From assembly GCF_022539505.1 (NCBI RefSeq), contig NC_061510.1:281602715-281666714 (forward strand): DNA of 64,000 bases, read 5' to 3'. Origin of the DNA: Lolium rigidum. Taxonomy: Eukaryota > Streptophyta > Magnoliopsida > Poales > Poaceae. Positions 48,528 through 60,124 of the stretch are shown piece by piece. Below the pieces are notes generated by a model, which saw nothing but the letters and a program-made list of their open reading frames with translations, searched no databases and was not told the DNA's origin. Every line of letters begins with the position of its first letter. Positions within the stretch are counted from its first letter, which is position 1. The position numbers and the translations under genes are program-made.

Positions 48528-51500
48528 TCAGTTTAGGCCTAATATACTATCTATGGATAAACCTTTGGTTGTCTTGTGCTCAGCATAGGTCCCCTTGACG
48601 AAGAATTCTGAATCCATCCGAAGAAGTTCATCCATCATCGCCTCAGCCACAGGAGTAACCATCTCATTGATTGAGTCAATGTTATTTTTTCGCCGCGATT
48701 TCTTGGCCAAGCAATCAGCAACAATCTTCGTCAGGTCCAACTTGGGATGGCAAATGTGTATCATAATCATGGCGAACCTTGCTCCAGCAGTCAATTGAGC
48801 TTGCACAAAATTATGAATGCGAGGGGCATCTCTAAATTTCTCCATCAGTCCAAGAAGAGTTTCGGGAGCCTCATCTCGAGGAAATAAAGTCTTGTAAACA
48901 AGGGTTAAGGTTCTCGTGCAGAAATTGAGAAATTCGCGCACCTGACAAGCGCGATCTTGGAACCTGACAATTTGCTGGGTTCGCTCAGCGGTGGCCCAGA
49001 ACAGACATCCATGGTTAAGAGAAAGATTGACAAGGAGATTCGTTCTGACATTCACTCTTTCATCTTCAGCGGCAGCGTCGAGAACCGAGCCTATTAAGCG
49101 ACAAAACAAGAAATCTAAGGGGAGGCACAGTAAAACAAAAAAGAAGCAGTGTGAGGTTGGAAAAACATACCTAGCATATCCGCGCTAGCTTCAGTCATTA
49201 GCTCGAGCATGCTATTTTCTCGAGTAGTGGTTTTCTCAGCTTCCGACACAGCAGCATCCTTGGCAGCTATGGCCTCTTTGGCTTGTTGAAGAGCAATTTT
49301 CTCTCTCTCAGATGCTTTTCGAGATTGTTCCATCATTGCCAGAGTTTGTTTTTTCATGGATTGAAGTTGTTGTCGAAGTTCTTGCAAATCTTGCGACAAT
49401 TGTTTGCTTGAAGAACCTTCGATGAGGCTATCATCGACTAGTGTTTTCTTCGACAAGGAGGAAGCAGGAGAAGTATCGGCAAGATGAGGATTGGCAGAGT
49501 AGTTATCAAATATCAACTGGAAAAGAAAATTCCAATATCAAATGATTGCACAAGACAGAATTCCATTAATCTTCAGGAAATTTACATGGATATTACAGAA
49601 GGAGTTCTTCAAAAGGACTACTAAGGTAATTGTCGCCAAAGCTAATATGGCGACAATAGCTAAAGAAACAGAAAAAATAAAAAGAAGGGTCATTCAACTA
49701 GACCTCCGGCTTTGATGAGCTAGGAGTTGAAGATGGCTTGATTCCGAGATAGGCCAGGATTTTCTTCGTGTTGGGCTTTGCCGCCTTGATCAGCGATCGC
49801 CATTCTGTTTGCTCTATCTGTTCTGTGTCGCCTACTTTCACCCAGTCGATAGTTTGTTGGCTATCAGCGACCAAGGCAACAGTGCTTTCGACAGCAATCT
49901 TCATGTTCTCTTGGCGCATCTTCAGTCCAAGATCCTCTGGTGGATTGAAGTCCTTGGCAAGAGCAAGGAAAGTCTTGGGTTCCGCTTTCTTCGGGAAGAA
50001 GTAGGGGAACAGCCGTGACAATCCTACGTCAGCCTGTTCAATGCCTTCGCGAGCTTCGGTTCCATGAAACTCAAGGATAGAGAGCGCGTCAAGAAGAGGA
50101 TCGTTGTCGGGATCTTCAAGCTCAAATTATTGGTTTGTTTTACCTGTCGTAGAAAATATAAGTTGGTCGATAGAAAGTAAAGAAAAGCAAGTATAAGAAA
50201 AATAGAATGAATCGACAAAATTACCGACAAAGCGTCGATTCTGCGTGTTCAAGCACTTGATGATTGCCTTTTCACGAGTAGCCTGCGCGGCTTTGTGCTC
50301 GTTCAAAGCAGTTTCGGCATCATCAAGTCTTTTTTGCAGATCTTTGACACCAGCAGCTTCTGCCTTGGCCTTGGCCTTGTCAGCCTCTGCTTTAGCTTTA
50401 CCAGCATCAAGTTCAGCCTTCTTGCGAGCCGCTTCACTTTGCTCTAATTTCTGAGCAAGCGTGTCAACAAGCTTGTTGGCTTTCGCAAGTTTTTCTTCCA
50501 AAATAGTTAAGAATCGTCAAAATTGCGACAAAACAGGAACAAGAAATTATAAACAAGAGCCAGCAAAGAGTTATTACCTTCAGTCTTGTTGGCATACTCA
50601 CGGTACCCAATGAATTGGGCACCGATGCGAATAAGCTCTTTGATCATAGGCTGTCAAAGAAGGACAAAGAAACAAAATGTCGGTATGGGAAAAATATGAT
50701 GGCATAAAGAAGCAAACAGAGGAAATATAGACAGTGACAAGAAAATTAAGAACTTACATCATCCAAGAGAGGGCTAGAGGAGCTACCCAATTGGAGGGTA
50801 GGCTCCGGGATTATTTCAACCCTTGCCTTTTTTGGTGAAGGGACAAGGGGGCTTGAAGGAGGAGTAGGAGTGCCAACGTTTTGTTGAGGAGGCGAGGATT
50901 CCTCTCCTTCGACTGGCGTCTCCGAAACAACCAGAGTATGTGACGTACTCGTTCGAGCAGCCACATCAACAGCTGGTACTTCTTCCTCATCATCACTGCG
51001 ATTAAATGTCGGCAGCATAAAGAGCAAGATAGACAAAAATCTTCGAGTACAAAAATAAAGGGAAATAAAAGGTAACTTACGAGCTAATGAGGGCTTCGAG
51101 GTATGGATCATAAGCTGCCTTTTGACATGAAGGAACAGCTTCTTCGGCTTTGGAGGTGCCGGAATCTTCGACATCATCCCTTTTCCTTTTGTTCCTTGGA
51201 GAAACAGCAGGAGGAGGGGATTGTGCCGATGCAGTGCCTTCGGAGGCAGCCTCCTTTTCAGAAGATCCCGCAGATTTTTGAGAATCTACGGGTTCATTCA
51301 CAAAAGAGGGGGCATCTTGGTTGTCGTCGGTGACAACGGCCCTTTCATCGACTTCTCCACCTTCAGGAAGGGGAGGAAGCGAGACAAGATTTGGATGGTT
51401 CTATACAAAAAACAGGGGAAGATGTCAAAAAAGGAGTTACAAAAAGATAGCAAGGCAATAACAAAACAATTGACAAAGGTTACCTTGGGAAGCGCATTGG

Positions 51501-52423
51501 TGGCGCTATATGGTTTTACACGGCAAGAAGAAGGGACAGGATCTTTTTTGCTGAGGGAGGAGATTTTTCGGAAAAGCTTCTCTAAGTCCTTGACCTCTAA
51601 ATCCGCCGACAACCGATCTGCGTCCTTGTCACCAGCGTACTTCCAGAGAGGGAATTTTCGAGCCTGAAGAGGCTGCACTCTGGTTCTAAGAAAATACGCT
51701 GTGATCTGAATACCTGACAATTCTTTGCCGCGAGTATTCTGCAACTCATGGATGCGAGTCATCAGGGCTTCTGTCGATATTTTTTCTTCTTCGGTAGCCT
51801 CTGCATCCCAGGAGCGGCGGCGAAGGATTTTTTCGGCACCATCGAAAGGAGGGATGTTGTCTTCAGCACATCCATGGTTTTCCTCCTGAATGTACAACCA
51901 CTTCTTGCGCCACCCTTGAACTGAGTCAGGGAGTTTGACGTCGAAGTAATCGACTGTGGGGCGAACGGAAATAACAACGCCGCCTATATTATAGGCGACA
52001 TTGGGAGAGCCATTGCGGCGACAAAAGAAAATGCGCTTCCATAGCGCCCGGTTAGGGCTGGACGCCAAGGAAGGCCTCGCAGAGGGTGATGAAAATGGAG
52101 ATATGGAGGATAGAATTGGGCGTGAGGTGGTGAAGTTGCAGACCATAAACAAAAAGCAGTCCGCGGAGGAAAGGATGAATGGGGGCAGAAAGACCGCGGA
52201 TGAGATGGTCGGCGAAACTTACACGATACCCCATTGGAGGGGTTGGGTAGCTTTCTTCACTAGGGAAGCACAGCGCCTTCGGCTTCTTGCTGATCCCCAG
52301 CTTCTTCAAAAGGTTGATGTCCTGGGTGGAAATTTTGGACCTTTCCCACTCCGCGCTTCCCAGATCTACGGCAGCCATTGGCGATTCAGGCGTGTTGTGT
52401 TTGATCAACCGACGCAGTGGCAT
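48528..52423 (-). pseudogene. Antisense multi-exon gene of element E (gypsy-type transposon protein)
   Basis: Minus-strand exons from homology and splice sites: 52423-51484, 51400-51081, 50995-50758, 50650-50578, about 50501-50225, 50143-49704, 49516-49171, 49090-48528, together about 1060 codons. The N-terminal domain (PPMGYRVSFADHLIRGL, IGGVVISVRPTVDYFDVKLP, VQGWRKKWLYIQEE) resembles the putative gypsy-type transposon domain (Pfam Transposase_28). Then come a Ser/Pro-rich acidic linker with NKRKRDD, an Ala/Lys/Glu coiled coil, FPYFFPKKAEPKTFLALAKD, another coiled coil and a C-terminal helical domain. Tat-lineage elements are known for such antisense frames; their role is unknown. Breaks are an extra base near 52050, an in-frame TAA near 50128 and, for exon 5, a GG where the acceptor AG should be. 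Confidence 0.75.
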
Positions 52424-52550
52424 CAACAATGGCGCAGGAATGCAGCTTGGAGAAGATGAGCTTAGGGAGTTGTGGGGCGCAGGAGGAAGTTTTGTAGAGG
52501 AGAGCAGGAGAACGGCGCGAGCGGAAGTGCTCGAGGAAGAAGAAGGAGAT

Positions 52551-52560
52551 CTTATATAGA
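52551..52560 (-). promoter_or_regulatory. TATA box of the antisense gene in element E
   Basis: The minus strand reads TCTATATAAG about 130 bases before the ATG at 52423. This spacing fits an independent Pol II promoter for the antisense transcript. Confidence 0.6.
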
Positions 52561-52861
52561 GGTGCGGCGAAGCGGCGGACCGTTGGATGGAAAAATTGTG
52601 TGACAGATGATAACCACGTGGAATAGGGGTAAGAAAGTATTTTAAAACTGGAGAAGTTATGGTACGTGCGCCAGGAAAAGCGGAGGACGTGTGTCCCCCA
52701 CCTGCACGACGTGTCAAGATAATGGATAATTTGGGCCTGCAAGGCAGCGGGAGAAAATTTCTCGCGATTTTTGGACTCGCAATCGTGGCTATCGTCAGCA
52801 ATAACGTCACCTTGGCAGAAGGAAAAATTCGCCTCAACAGCTTCATAAAAAGGCGATATGG

Positions 52862-53280
52862 AAAATATTGGTGAGCCTTTGATCAAATACAAGTTTTTGA
52901 TCAAATGCTCGGGGGCTACTTTGAAAAAATGAAAAGATCAAGAAAGACAAAATAGAAATGGCGAGAGCCTATGATCAAATACAAATATTTGCTCATAGCC
53001 TCGGGGCTACTCCCATCGGGAGCGCTGTTCGCGCACCCGAGAAATTATAAAACTTCGGGAGAAAAAGAAAATATAGCAGCATAAGGCGTGGAGCCTACAC
53101 CCAAGCACAAGTCCTTGGCTATAGCCTCGGGGGCTACTCCCATCGGGAACGCTGTTCGCGTGCCCGATGAAATTATAAAAAAGAAAGAAAGAATGGAAAG
53201 AAGAAAGATAGAAGAGCAAAAGAGTATATTTCGAGTTATAAATAACTCTGCATATACTCCCATCGGGAGAGCAATATAAG
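52862..53280. repeat. Tandem 3' repeats of element E
   Basis: Three to four diverged units of about 110 bp contain gcctcgggggctactcccat, cgggagcgctgttcgcg and a preceding gatcaaatacaa or cacaagtccttgg arm that pairs with tttgctcatag-type sequence. Units start near 52862, 52970, 53085 and (partial) 53245. Confidence 0.7.
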
Positions 53281-53785
53281 TTATCTTTGACTCAATAACA
53301 TGTGCCATTCCAACAGCCGAATAAGCACTCGACAATATATTCTCAGAACGCCAAAGTTGCGATCAATTTCTGAATGCCGCAAAACTTTGCGAAGGTAAGA
53401 CCCCAGATCCGTTCTGTGAGGCGTGGCGCCGTCTCTGACGTCGGTTTGCTACTTTTATCCGTATCAACAGATACGAAGAAAAATCCTAACGGACGCGTTA
53501 GGTACCCGATAAATATGACTGGGACTCGACAGAATGGTAAGACCTTAAGCGGCACTTGTCGAAGTTTACACCGAGTATCCCGAGATCATGTCCAGGGACG
53601 TGATCTTGAAGTAGGTTTTTGCGGATTGCCACTAGAGCAGTTAACTAGTACCTGATCCGTCAGATGAACTAGCCCCAACTACCATTAACCCTGTACAATA
53701 TAGAAATTTGTGTGAAGAAATATAGAAAAGTTTTAAGTTGTCGAGTAAAAATAAACAGTGGAGATTTTCCCTGACTCTACGATTC
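53281..53785. other. 3' non-coding region of element E
   Basis: Holds no supported reading frame. It leads to the polypurine tract before the 3' LTR. Confidence 0.5.
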
Positions 53786-53789
53786 AAGC

Positions 53790-53806
53790 AAAATCTCGGG
53801 GCCTAC
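53790..53806 (+). promoter_or_regulatory. Polypurine tract of element E
   Basis: aaaatctcggggcctac directly abuts the 3' LTR (tgacatagg at 53807). It is purine-rich but with pyrimidine interruptions. Confidence 0.5.
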
Positions 53807-54191
53807 TGACATAGGCATCCCCAGTGGGCCTACCGAAGATAGTACCCGGGGTTTACTGAAGGCCCACTACCCGAAGAATAAGAAGATTCGGAAGCCCAAG
53901 ATATTATTAAGGAAAGTTAGAGTTATAATAGGAAGCATTATTTGTAATCTTGCGGGATGAGTTAGAAACCTTCCCGGACTCTGTAACTTGTACAATATGA
54001 ATCCCTCGGCTCCGCCTCCTATATAAGGGGGAGTCGAGGGACAAAGAAAGCATCGAATCATCGTTTCTCAAACCCTAGTTTCATAATCGTCGAGTACTTT
54101 TCGGCTGAAACCTTCGAGATCTACTTGCCCTCTACTTCGAACTAAACCCTAGTCTACAACCCGTAGGCATTGACAAGTTAATACCTTGTCA
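53807..54191 (+). repeat. 3' LTR of element E
   Basis: 385 bp, TGACATAGG to accttgtca, with an intact TATATAAG at 54020-54027. TSD gagcg follows at 54192-54196. Confidence 0.92.
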
Positions 54192-54196
54192 GAGCG

Positions 54197-55908
54197 TCTG
54201 TGTGCTTTTATTTTTGTTTTGTTATTTTCATTCTCTGAATAAATTCGGATCCTAGCAATCCTTGTGTGGGAGAGAGACACGCTCCGCTTTTTCATTTGAA
54301 CACCGGTGTTCTTCGTTTTACTTTTAATGTTCATGGCAAAAGCTGAAAGCCGCTGCATTTATTGCTATTTGGTTGGAAACAGAAAATGCTTCATGTGGTA
54401 ATTGGTATATTGTCTTGAATAATTTGATACTTGGCAATTGTTTTGAGCGCTCAAGTAGATCATGTTTAAGCTCTTGTATCATGTAGTTTAAACCTATTAG
54501 TGGAGAACTACCGTAGAACTTGTTGAAATTTGGTTTGCATGATTGGTCTCTCTAAGGTCTAGATATTTTCTGGTAAAAGTGTTTGAGCAACAAGGAAGAC
54601 AGTGTAGAGTATTATAATGCTTGCAATATGTTCTTATGTAAGTTTTGCTGTACCGGTTCATACTTGTGTTTGCTTCAAACAACCTTGCTAGCCAAAGCCT
54701 TGTACTGAGAGGGAATGCTTCTCGTGCATCCAAAACCTTGAGCCAAAACCTATGCCATGTGTGTCCACCACCTACTATGTGGTATTTTTCTGCCATTCCA
54801 AGTAAATACTTCATGTGCTACCTTTAAATAATTCAAAAGTTATTATCTCTTATTTGTGTCAATGTTTTATAGCTCATGAGGAAGTATGTGGTGTTTTATC
54901 TTTCAATCTTGTTGGGCAGACTTTCACCAATGGACTAGTGGCACATCCGCTTATCCAATAATTTTGCAAAAAGAGTCGGCAACGGGGTTCCCAGCCCCAA
55001 TTAATTATCTTTCATTAATAATTCTCTTCACATATTTTGCCCCGATTCATCGGTAAGCAACTTAATTTTGCAAATAGACACTCCTCCATGGTATGTGAAA
55101 TGTTGGAAGGCACCCGAGGATTCGGTTAGCCATGGCTTGTGAAAGAAAAAGGTTGGGAGGAGTGTCATCCATAAATAAAACTAAAGTACATGTGTAAATA
55201 AAAGAGAAGAGGGGTGATCTACCTTGCTGGTAGAGATAACGTCCTTCATGGGAGCCGCTTTTTGAAAGTCTGTTTGACAAGGGGGTTAGAGTGCCCACCA
55301 CCATTCATTGACAACAACAAACACTTCTCAAAACTTTACTTTTATGCTCTCTATATGATTTCAAAACTTGAAAAGCTCTAGCACATGATTTAATCCCTGC
55401 TTCCCTCTGCGAAGGGCCTTTCTTTTACTTTATGATGAGTCAGTTTACCTACTTCCTTCTATCTTAGAAGAAAACACTTGTGTCAACTGTGTGCATTGAT
55501 TCTTACATGCTTGCTTATTGCACTCGTCATATTACTTTGTGTTGACAATTGTCCATGAGATTTACATGTTGAAAGTTGAAAGCAATTGCTGAAACTTAAA
55601 TCTTCCTTTGTGTTGCTTAAAAACCTTCTATTAAGAATCTATTGCTTTATGAGTTAACTCTTATGCAAGACTTTTTGATGCTTGTCTTGAAAGTACTATT
55701 CATGAAAAGTCTTTGCTATATGATTCAGTTGTTTAGTCATTATCTTTTTGTTAGCAAACTATAAACCATTGCTTTGAGTCACTTCATTCATCTCATATGC
55801 TTTACAATAGTATTGATCAAGATTATGTTGGTAGCATGTCACTTCAGAAATTATTCTATTTATCGTTTACCTACTCGAGGGCGAGTAGGAACTAAACTTG
55901 GGGATGCT
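54197..55908 (+). other. 3' non-coding region of element D, part 2
   Basis: Continues 24620 (cttggagcg|tctgtgtgc, as in element A: gcttggagcgtctgtttg). No gene. It ends in actaaacttggggatgc, the polypurine tract before the 3' LTR. An insert-like segment around 54900-55320 is not shared with A in the parts I compared. Confidence 0.7.
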
Positions 55909-57567
55909 TGATACATCTCCAACGTATCTATAATTTCTTATGTTCCATGCTAGTTTTATGATAATACCTACATGTTTTATTCATACTTTATATCATTTTG
56001 ATGCATTTTCCGGTACTAACCTATTAACAAGATGCCGAAGCGCCAGTTCCTGTTTTCTGCTGTTTTTGGTTTCAGAAATCATACAAAGGAAATATTCTCG
56101 GAATTGGACGAAACAAAAGCCCACGGCCATATTTTCCACGGAGTATTCCAGAACATCGAAGAAGAGTCGGACACGGCCAGCAGGGGGGCCACCCCATAGG
56201 GCGGCGCAGCCCACCCTCCTGGCGCGCCCAGGTGTGGGGAGCCCACCCCCTGGATCCCCCGACGCTGCCTCTTCGCCTATGTATTCCTTCGTATCGGAAA
56301 ACCCTAGTACCGAGAGCCAAAATACGAGAAAAGTTACTGAGACGCCGCCGTCGTGAATCCCATCTCGGGGGATTCTGAAGATCTCCTCCGGCACCCTGCC
56401 GGAGAGGGGAATCATCACCAGAGGGCTCTACATCACCATGCCCGCCTCCGGACTGATGCGTGAGTAGTTCATCCTTGGACTATGGGTCCATAGCAGTAGC
56501 TAGATGGTTGTCTTCTCCTATTATTCCATCATGTTTAGATCTTGTGAGCTGCCTATTATGATCATGATCATCTTATTGTAATGCTACATGTTGTGTTTGT
56601 TGGGATCCGATGAATATGGAATACTATGTCAAGTTGATTATCGATCTATCATATATGTGTTGTTTATGATCTTGCATGCTCTTCGTTGCTAGTAGAGGCT
56701 CGGCCAAGTTGATACTTGTAACTCCAAGAGGGAGTATTTATGCTAGATAGTGGGTTCATGCCTCCATTGAATCTGGGACAGATGACGAAAAGTTCTAAGG
56801 TTGTGGATGTGTTGTTGCCACTAGGGATAAAACATCAATGCTTTGTCTAAGGATATTTGTATTGTTTACATTACGCACGGTACTTAATGCAATTGTCCGT
56901 TGTTTGCAAGTTAATACTGGAAGGGGTGCGGATGCTAACCCGAAGGTGGACTTTTAGGCATAGATGCATGCTGGATGGCGGTCTATGTTCTTTGTCGTAA
57001 TGCCCTAAGTAAATCTCATAGTAGTCATCATGATATGTATGTGCATTGTTATGCCTTCTCTATTTGTCAATTGACCAACTGTAATTTGATCACCCAACAT
57101 GTTATTTATCTTATTGGAGAGACACCACTAGTGAATTGTGGACCCCGGTCCATTCTTTTACATCTGAAATACAACTTACTGCAATCATTGTTCTTTGTTG
57201 TTCTTTGCAAGAAAACATCATTCTCCACACCATACGTTTAATCCTTTGTTTTCAGCAAGCCGGTGAGATTGACAACCTCACTGTTAAGTTGGGGCAAAGT
57301 ATTTTGATTGTGTTGTGCAGGTTACACGTTGGCGCCGGAATCCCTGGTGTTGCGCCGCACTACACTCCTTCACCAACAACCTTCACGTGGCCTTCATCTC
57401 CTACTGGTTCGATAATCTTGGTTTCTTACTGAGGGAAAACTCGCTGTTGTACGCATCACACCTTCCTCTTGGGGTTCCCAACAGACGTGTGCTTTACCGT
57501 CACAAGCAGCTACTTTGCTGGCGCCGTCGCCGGGGAGGAATCAACACTCCACCGTCACACGCCATCA
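55909..57567 (+). repeat. 3' LTR of element D
   Basis: Starts TGATACATCTCC and ends cgccatca at 57567, followed by the TSD gttta and the resumed LINE. Confidence 0.92.
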
Positions 57568-57572
57568 GTTTA

Positions 57573-60032
57573 CAGGGTACCTATTGGTGAGAAGCTCTTC
57601 ATAGAAGGAGACCTCAATGGCCATGTGGGTACATCTAACACATGTTTTGAAAGGGTGCATGGGGGCTTTGGCTATGGCATCAGGAACCAAGAAGGAGAAG
57701 ACGTCCTGAGCTTCGCTCTAGCCTGTGACATGGTCGTAGCTAACACCCTCTTTAGGAAGAAAGAATCCCATCTAGTGACGTTCAGTAGTGGTCTACACTC
57801 TAGCCAGATTGATTTTGTCCTCTCTAGAAGAGAAGATAGACGCGCCTGCATTGATTGTAAGGTGATACCTGGAGAGAGTGTTGTCCCTCAACACAAGCTG
57901 GTGGTTGCTGACTTTCGCTTTAGGATCCATGTCCAGCGGGGTAAGCGTGCCAAAGTCGCTAGAACAAAGTGGTGGAAGCTCAAGGGTGAGGCATCCCAGG
58001 CTTTCAGGGAGAGGGTTATTAAGGAGGGCCCTTGGGAGGAAGGAGGCGATGCAAACATGATGTGGACGAGTATGGCGACTTGCTTGCGGAAGGTCGCTGT
58101 AGAGGAGTTTGGGGTGACTAAGGGAAGTAGAAGGGAAGCTAAGGATACTTGGTGGTGGAACGATGAGGTCCAGAAGGTTATTAGGGAGAAGAAGGACTGT
58201 TTCAGATGCCTATATCTAGACAGGAGTGCAGCTAACATGGAGAAGTACAAGGTGGCGAAGAAGGCTGCAAAGCGGGCGGTGAGTGAAGCAAGGGGTCGGG
58301 CGTATGAGGACCTCTACCAACGTTTAAACACGAAGGAAGGCAAAAGGGACATCTATAAGATGGCCAAGTTTAGGGAGAGGAAGATGAGGGATGTCAACGG
58401 AGTCAAATGCATCAAGGACGGAGAGGATCAGCTTCTTGTGAAGGATGAGGGGATCAAGCGTAGATGGCGGGAGTACTTTGACAACCTTTACAATGGAGAG
58501 GTTGAGAGCTCTACCATTGAGATAGAAGACTCCTTTGATGATACCAGCATGTGTTTTGTGAGACGTATCCAGGAGTATGAGGTTAAGGTGGCGTTAAGAA
58601 GGATGAAAGGTGGCAAGGCGATGGGTCCTGATGGTATCCCCATCGAGGCGTGGAGAGGCCTTGGAGACGTAGCGATAGTATGGCTAACTAAGCTTTTCAA
58701 CCTCATTTTTCAGTCAAACAAGATGCCTGAAGAATGGAGGCGGAGTATTTTGGTACCAATCTTCAAGAACAAGGGGGATGTTCAAAGTTCTACTAATTAC
58801 CGTGGAATCAAGCTGATGAGCCATACTATGAAGCTATGGGAGAGATTCATTGAACACCGCGTAAGAAGGTTGACAAGCGTGACCAAAAACCAATTAGGTT
58901 TCATGCCTGGGAGGTCTACCATGGAAGCCATCTTCTTGGTACGACAGCTGATTGAGAGATACAGGGAGCAAAAGAAGGACCTTCATATGGTGTTCATTGA
59001 TTTGGAGAAGGCCTATGATAAGATACCTCAGAATGTCATGTGGTGGGCCTTGGAGAAACACAAAGTCTCAATAAAGTACATTACCCTCATCAATGATATG
59101 TATGGTAATGTTGTGACAAGTGTTCGAACAAGTGATGGCGACACTGATGACTTTCCAATTAGAATAGGGCTACACCAAGGGTCAGCTTTGAGCCCTTATC
59201 TTTTTGATTTGGTGATGGATGAGGTCACAAGGTATATACAAGGAGATATCCCATGGTGTATGCTCTTTGCGGATGATGTGGTGCTAGCCGGTGATAGCCG
59301 AACGGGGGTTAATAGAAAGTTAGAGTTGTGGAGGCAAACTCTAGAATCGAAAGGTTTAGGCTTAGTAGAACTAAAACTGAATACATAAGGTGCAGTTTCA
59401 GTTCTACTAGACACGAGGAGGGAGAGGTTAGCCTTGATGGGTAGGTGGTACCGGAGAGAGACACTTTTCGATATTTGGGGTCCATGTTGCAGAAGGATAG
59501 CGATATCCATGAAGATGTGGGCCACCGAATCAAGGCTGGCTGGATGAAGTGGCGCCAAGCTTCATGCGTACGCTATGACAAGAGAGTGCCACAAAAGCTA
59601 AAAGGCAGGTTTTATAGGACAGCTATCCGACCTACGATGTTGTATGGCGCGGAGTGTTGGCCAACGAAGAGACGACATATCCAACAGTTAAGTGTAGAAG
59701 AGATGCGCATGTTGAGATGTATATGTGGCCACAAAAGAAAGGATCGGATACGGAATGACGATATACAGGAGAGAGTTGGGGTAGCACCGATTGAAGAGAA
59801 GCTGGTCCAACATCGTCTCAGATGGTTTGGACATATCCAACGGAGGCCTCCGGAAGCACCAGTGCATAGCGGATGGATAAAACGTGCTGACAATGTTAAG
59901 AGGGTCGTGGTAGACCAAACTTGACATGGGAGGAGTCCGTTAAGAGAGACCTGAAGGTTTGGAATATCGACAAAGAATTAGCCATGGACAGGGGTGCGTG
60001 GAAGTTAGCTATCCACGTTCCGGAACCATGAC
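57573..60032 (+). pseudogene. LINE H ORF, 3' part: endonuclease C-terminal half, reverse transcriptase, C-terminal domain
   Basis: Resumes at RVPIGEKLFIEGDLNGHVG. The endonuclease ends with SSQIDFVLSRREDR and VVPQHKLVVADF (catalytic His region). RT motifs: KAMGPDGIPIEAWRG, STNYRGIKLMSHTMKLWERF, LGFMPGRSTMEAIF, HMVFIDLEKAYDKIP, GLHQGSALSPYLFDLVMDEV and FADD at about 59270. The C-terminal part has FRYLGSMLQKDSDIHEDV, RIKAGWMKWRQAS, LYGAECWPTKRRH and LVQHRLRWFGHIQRRPPEAP, ending VPEP near 60029-60032. Breaks: one T lost near 59360, TAG at 59442-59444 (Gln in relatives), one G lost near 59905. Clade RTE by motif order and TTG-rich tail. The enzyme would nick DNA and reverse transcribe its RNA at the nick; this copy cannot. 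Confidence 0.9.
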
Positions 60033-60124
60033 TTGACTTCGAGATCTTATGGGGTTCAACTCTAACCTACCCAACTTGTTTGGGACTGAAAGGCTTGGTT
60101 GTTGTAGTTTAATAATTTAGTTAT

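Larger units (their letters stand above)
24621..54191 (+). mobile_element. Autonomous-type Ty3/gypsy retrotransposon E, Tat lineage (about 13.1 kb without nested F)
   Basis: LTRs 24621-25003 and 53807-54191 (383/385 bp), perfect TSD gagcg (24616-24620 and 54192-54196). It has a primer site after the 5' LTR, gag, protease, RT, RNase H, integrase, an antisense gene between pol and 3' LTR, tandem repeats and a G-rich polypurine tract. Short LTRs, the extra archaeal-type RNase H and the antisense gene point to the Tat (Retand/Grande-like) branch. It is the only element here with a pol region. Element F is inserted 46 bp before the end of codon-readable gag N-terminus DNA seen at 25050-25123. Confidence 0.92.
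21116..57567 (+). mobile_element. Gypsy LTR retrotransposon D (about 6.9 kb without nested elements)
   Basis: 5' LTR 21116-22767 and 3' LTR 55909-57567 (about 1.65 kb), both starting TGATAC. Flanks are gttaa (21111-21115) and gttta (57568-57572), a TSD with one later mismatch. Removing D restores the LINE frame (E-D-L-V then Y-R-V-P-I-G-E-K). It has a tRNA-Asp-type primer site and a short gag-protease, no pol, and a long 3' non-coding region split by element E. It is related to A and B. Confidence 0.9.
20458..60109 (+). mobile_element. RTE-type LINE H, full length (about 3.2 kb) split by element D
   Basis: The two halves, 20458-21115 and 57573-60109, join into one endonuclease/RT gene. A 15-bp TSD, taataatttagttat, flanks the pair (20443-20457 and 60110-60124). 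The 3' end, ggcttggttgttgtag, is the TTG-rich tail typical of plant RTE elements instead of poly-A. Near 20520-20670 the start carries short repeats (gagcaagggtc-like, gcaccgacgccccggtg). Everything between 21116 and 57572 is later insertion plus its TSD. Confidence 0.92.

Noticed and set aside
53088..53279. Small frames in the E 3' repeats
   Set aside because: Lie within non-coding tandem repeats and differ between units.
58488..59927. Minus-strand frames opposite the LINE
   Set aside because: Shadows of the plus-strand RT gene; no independent motifs.
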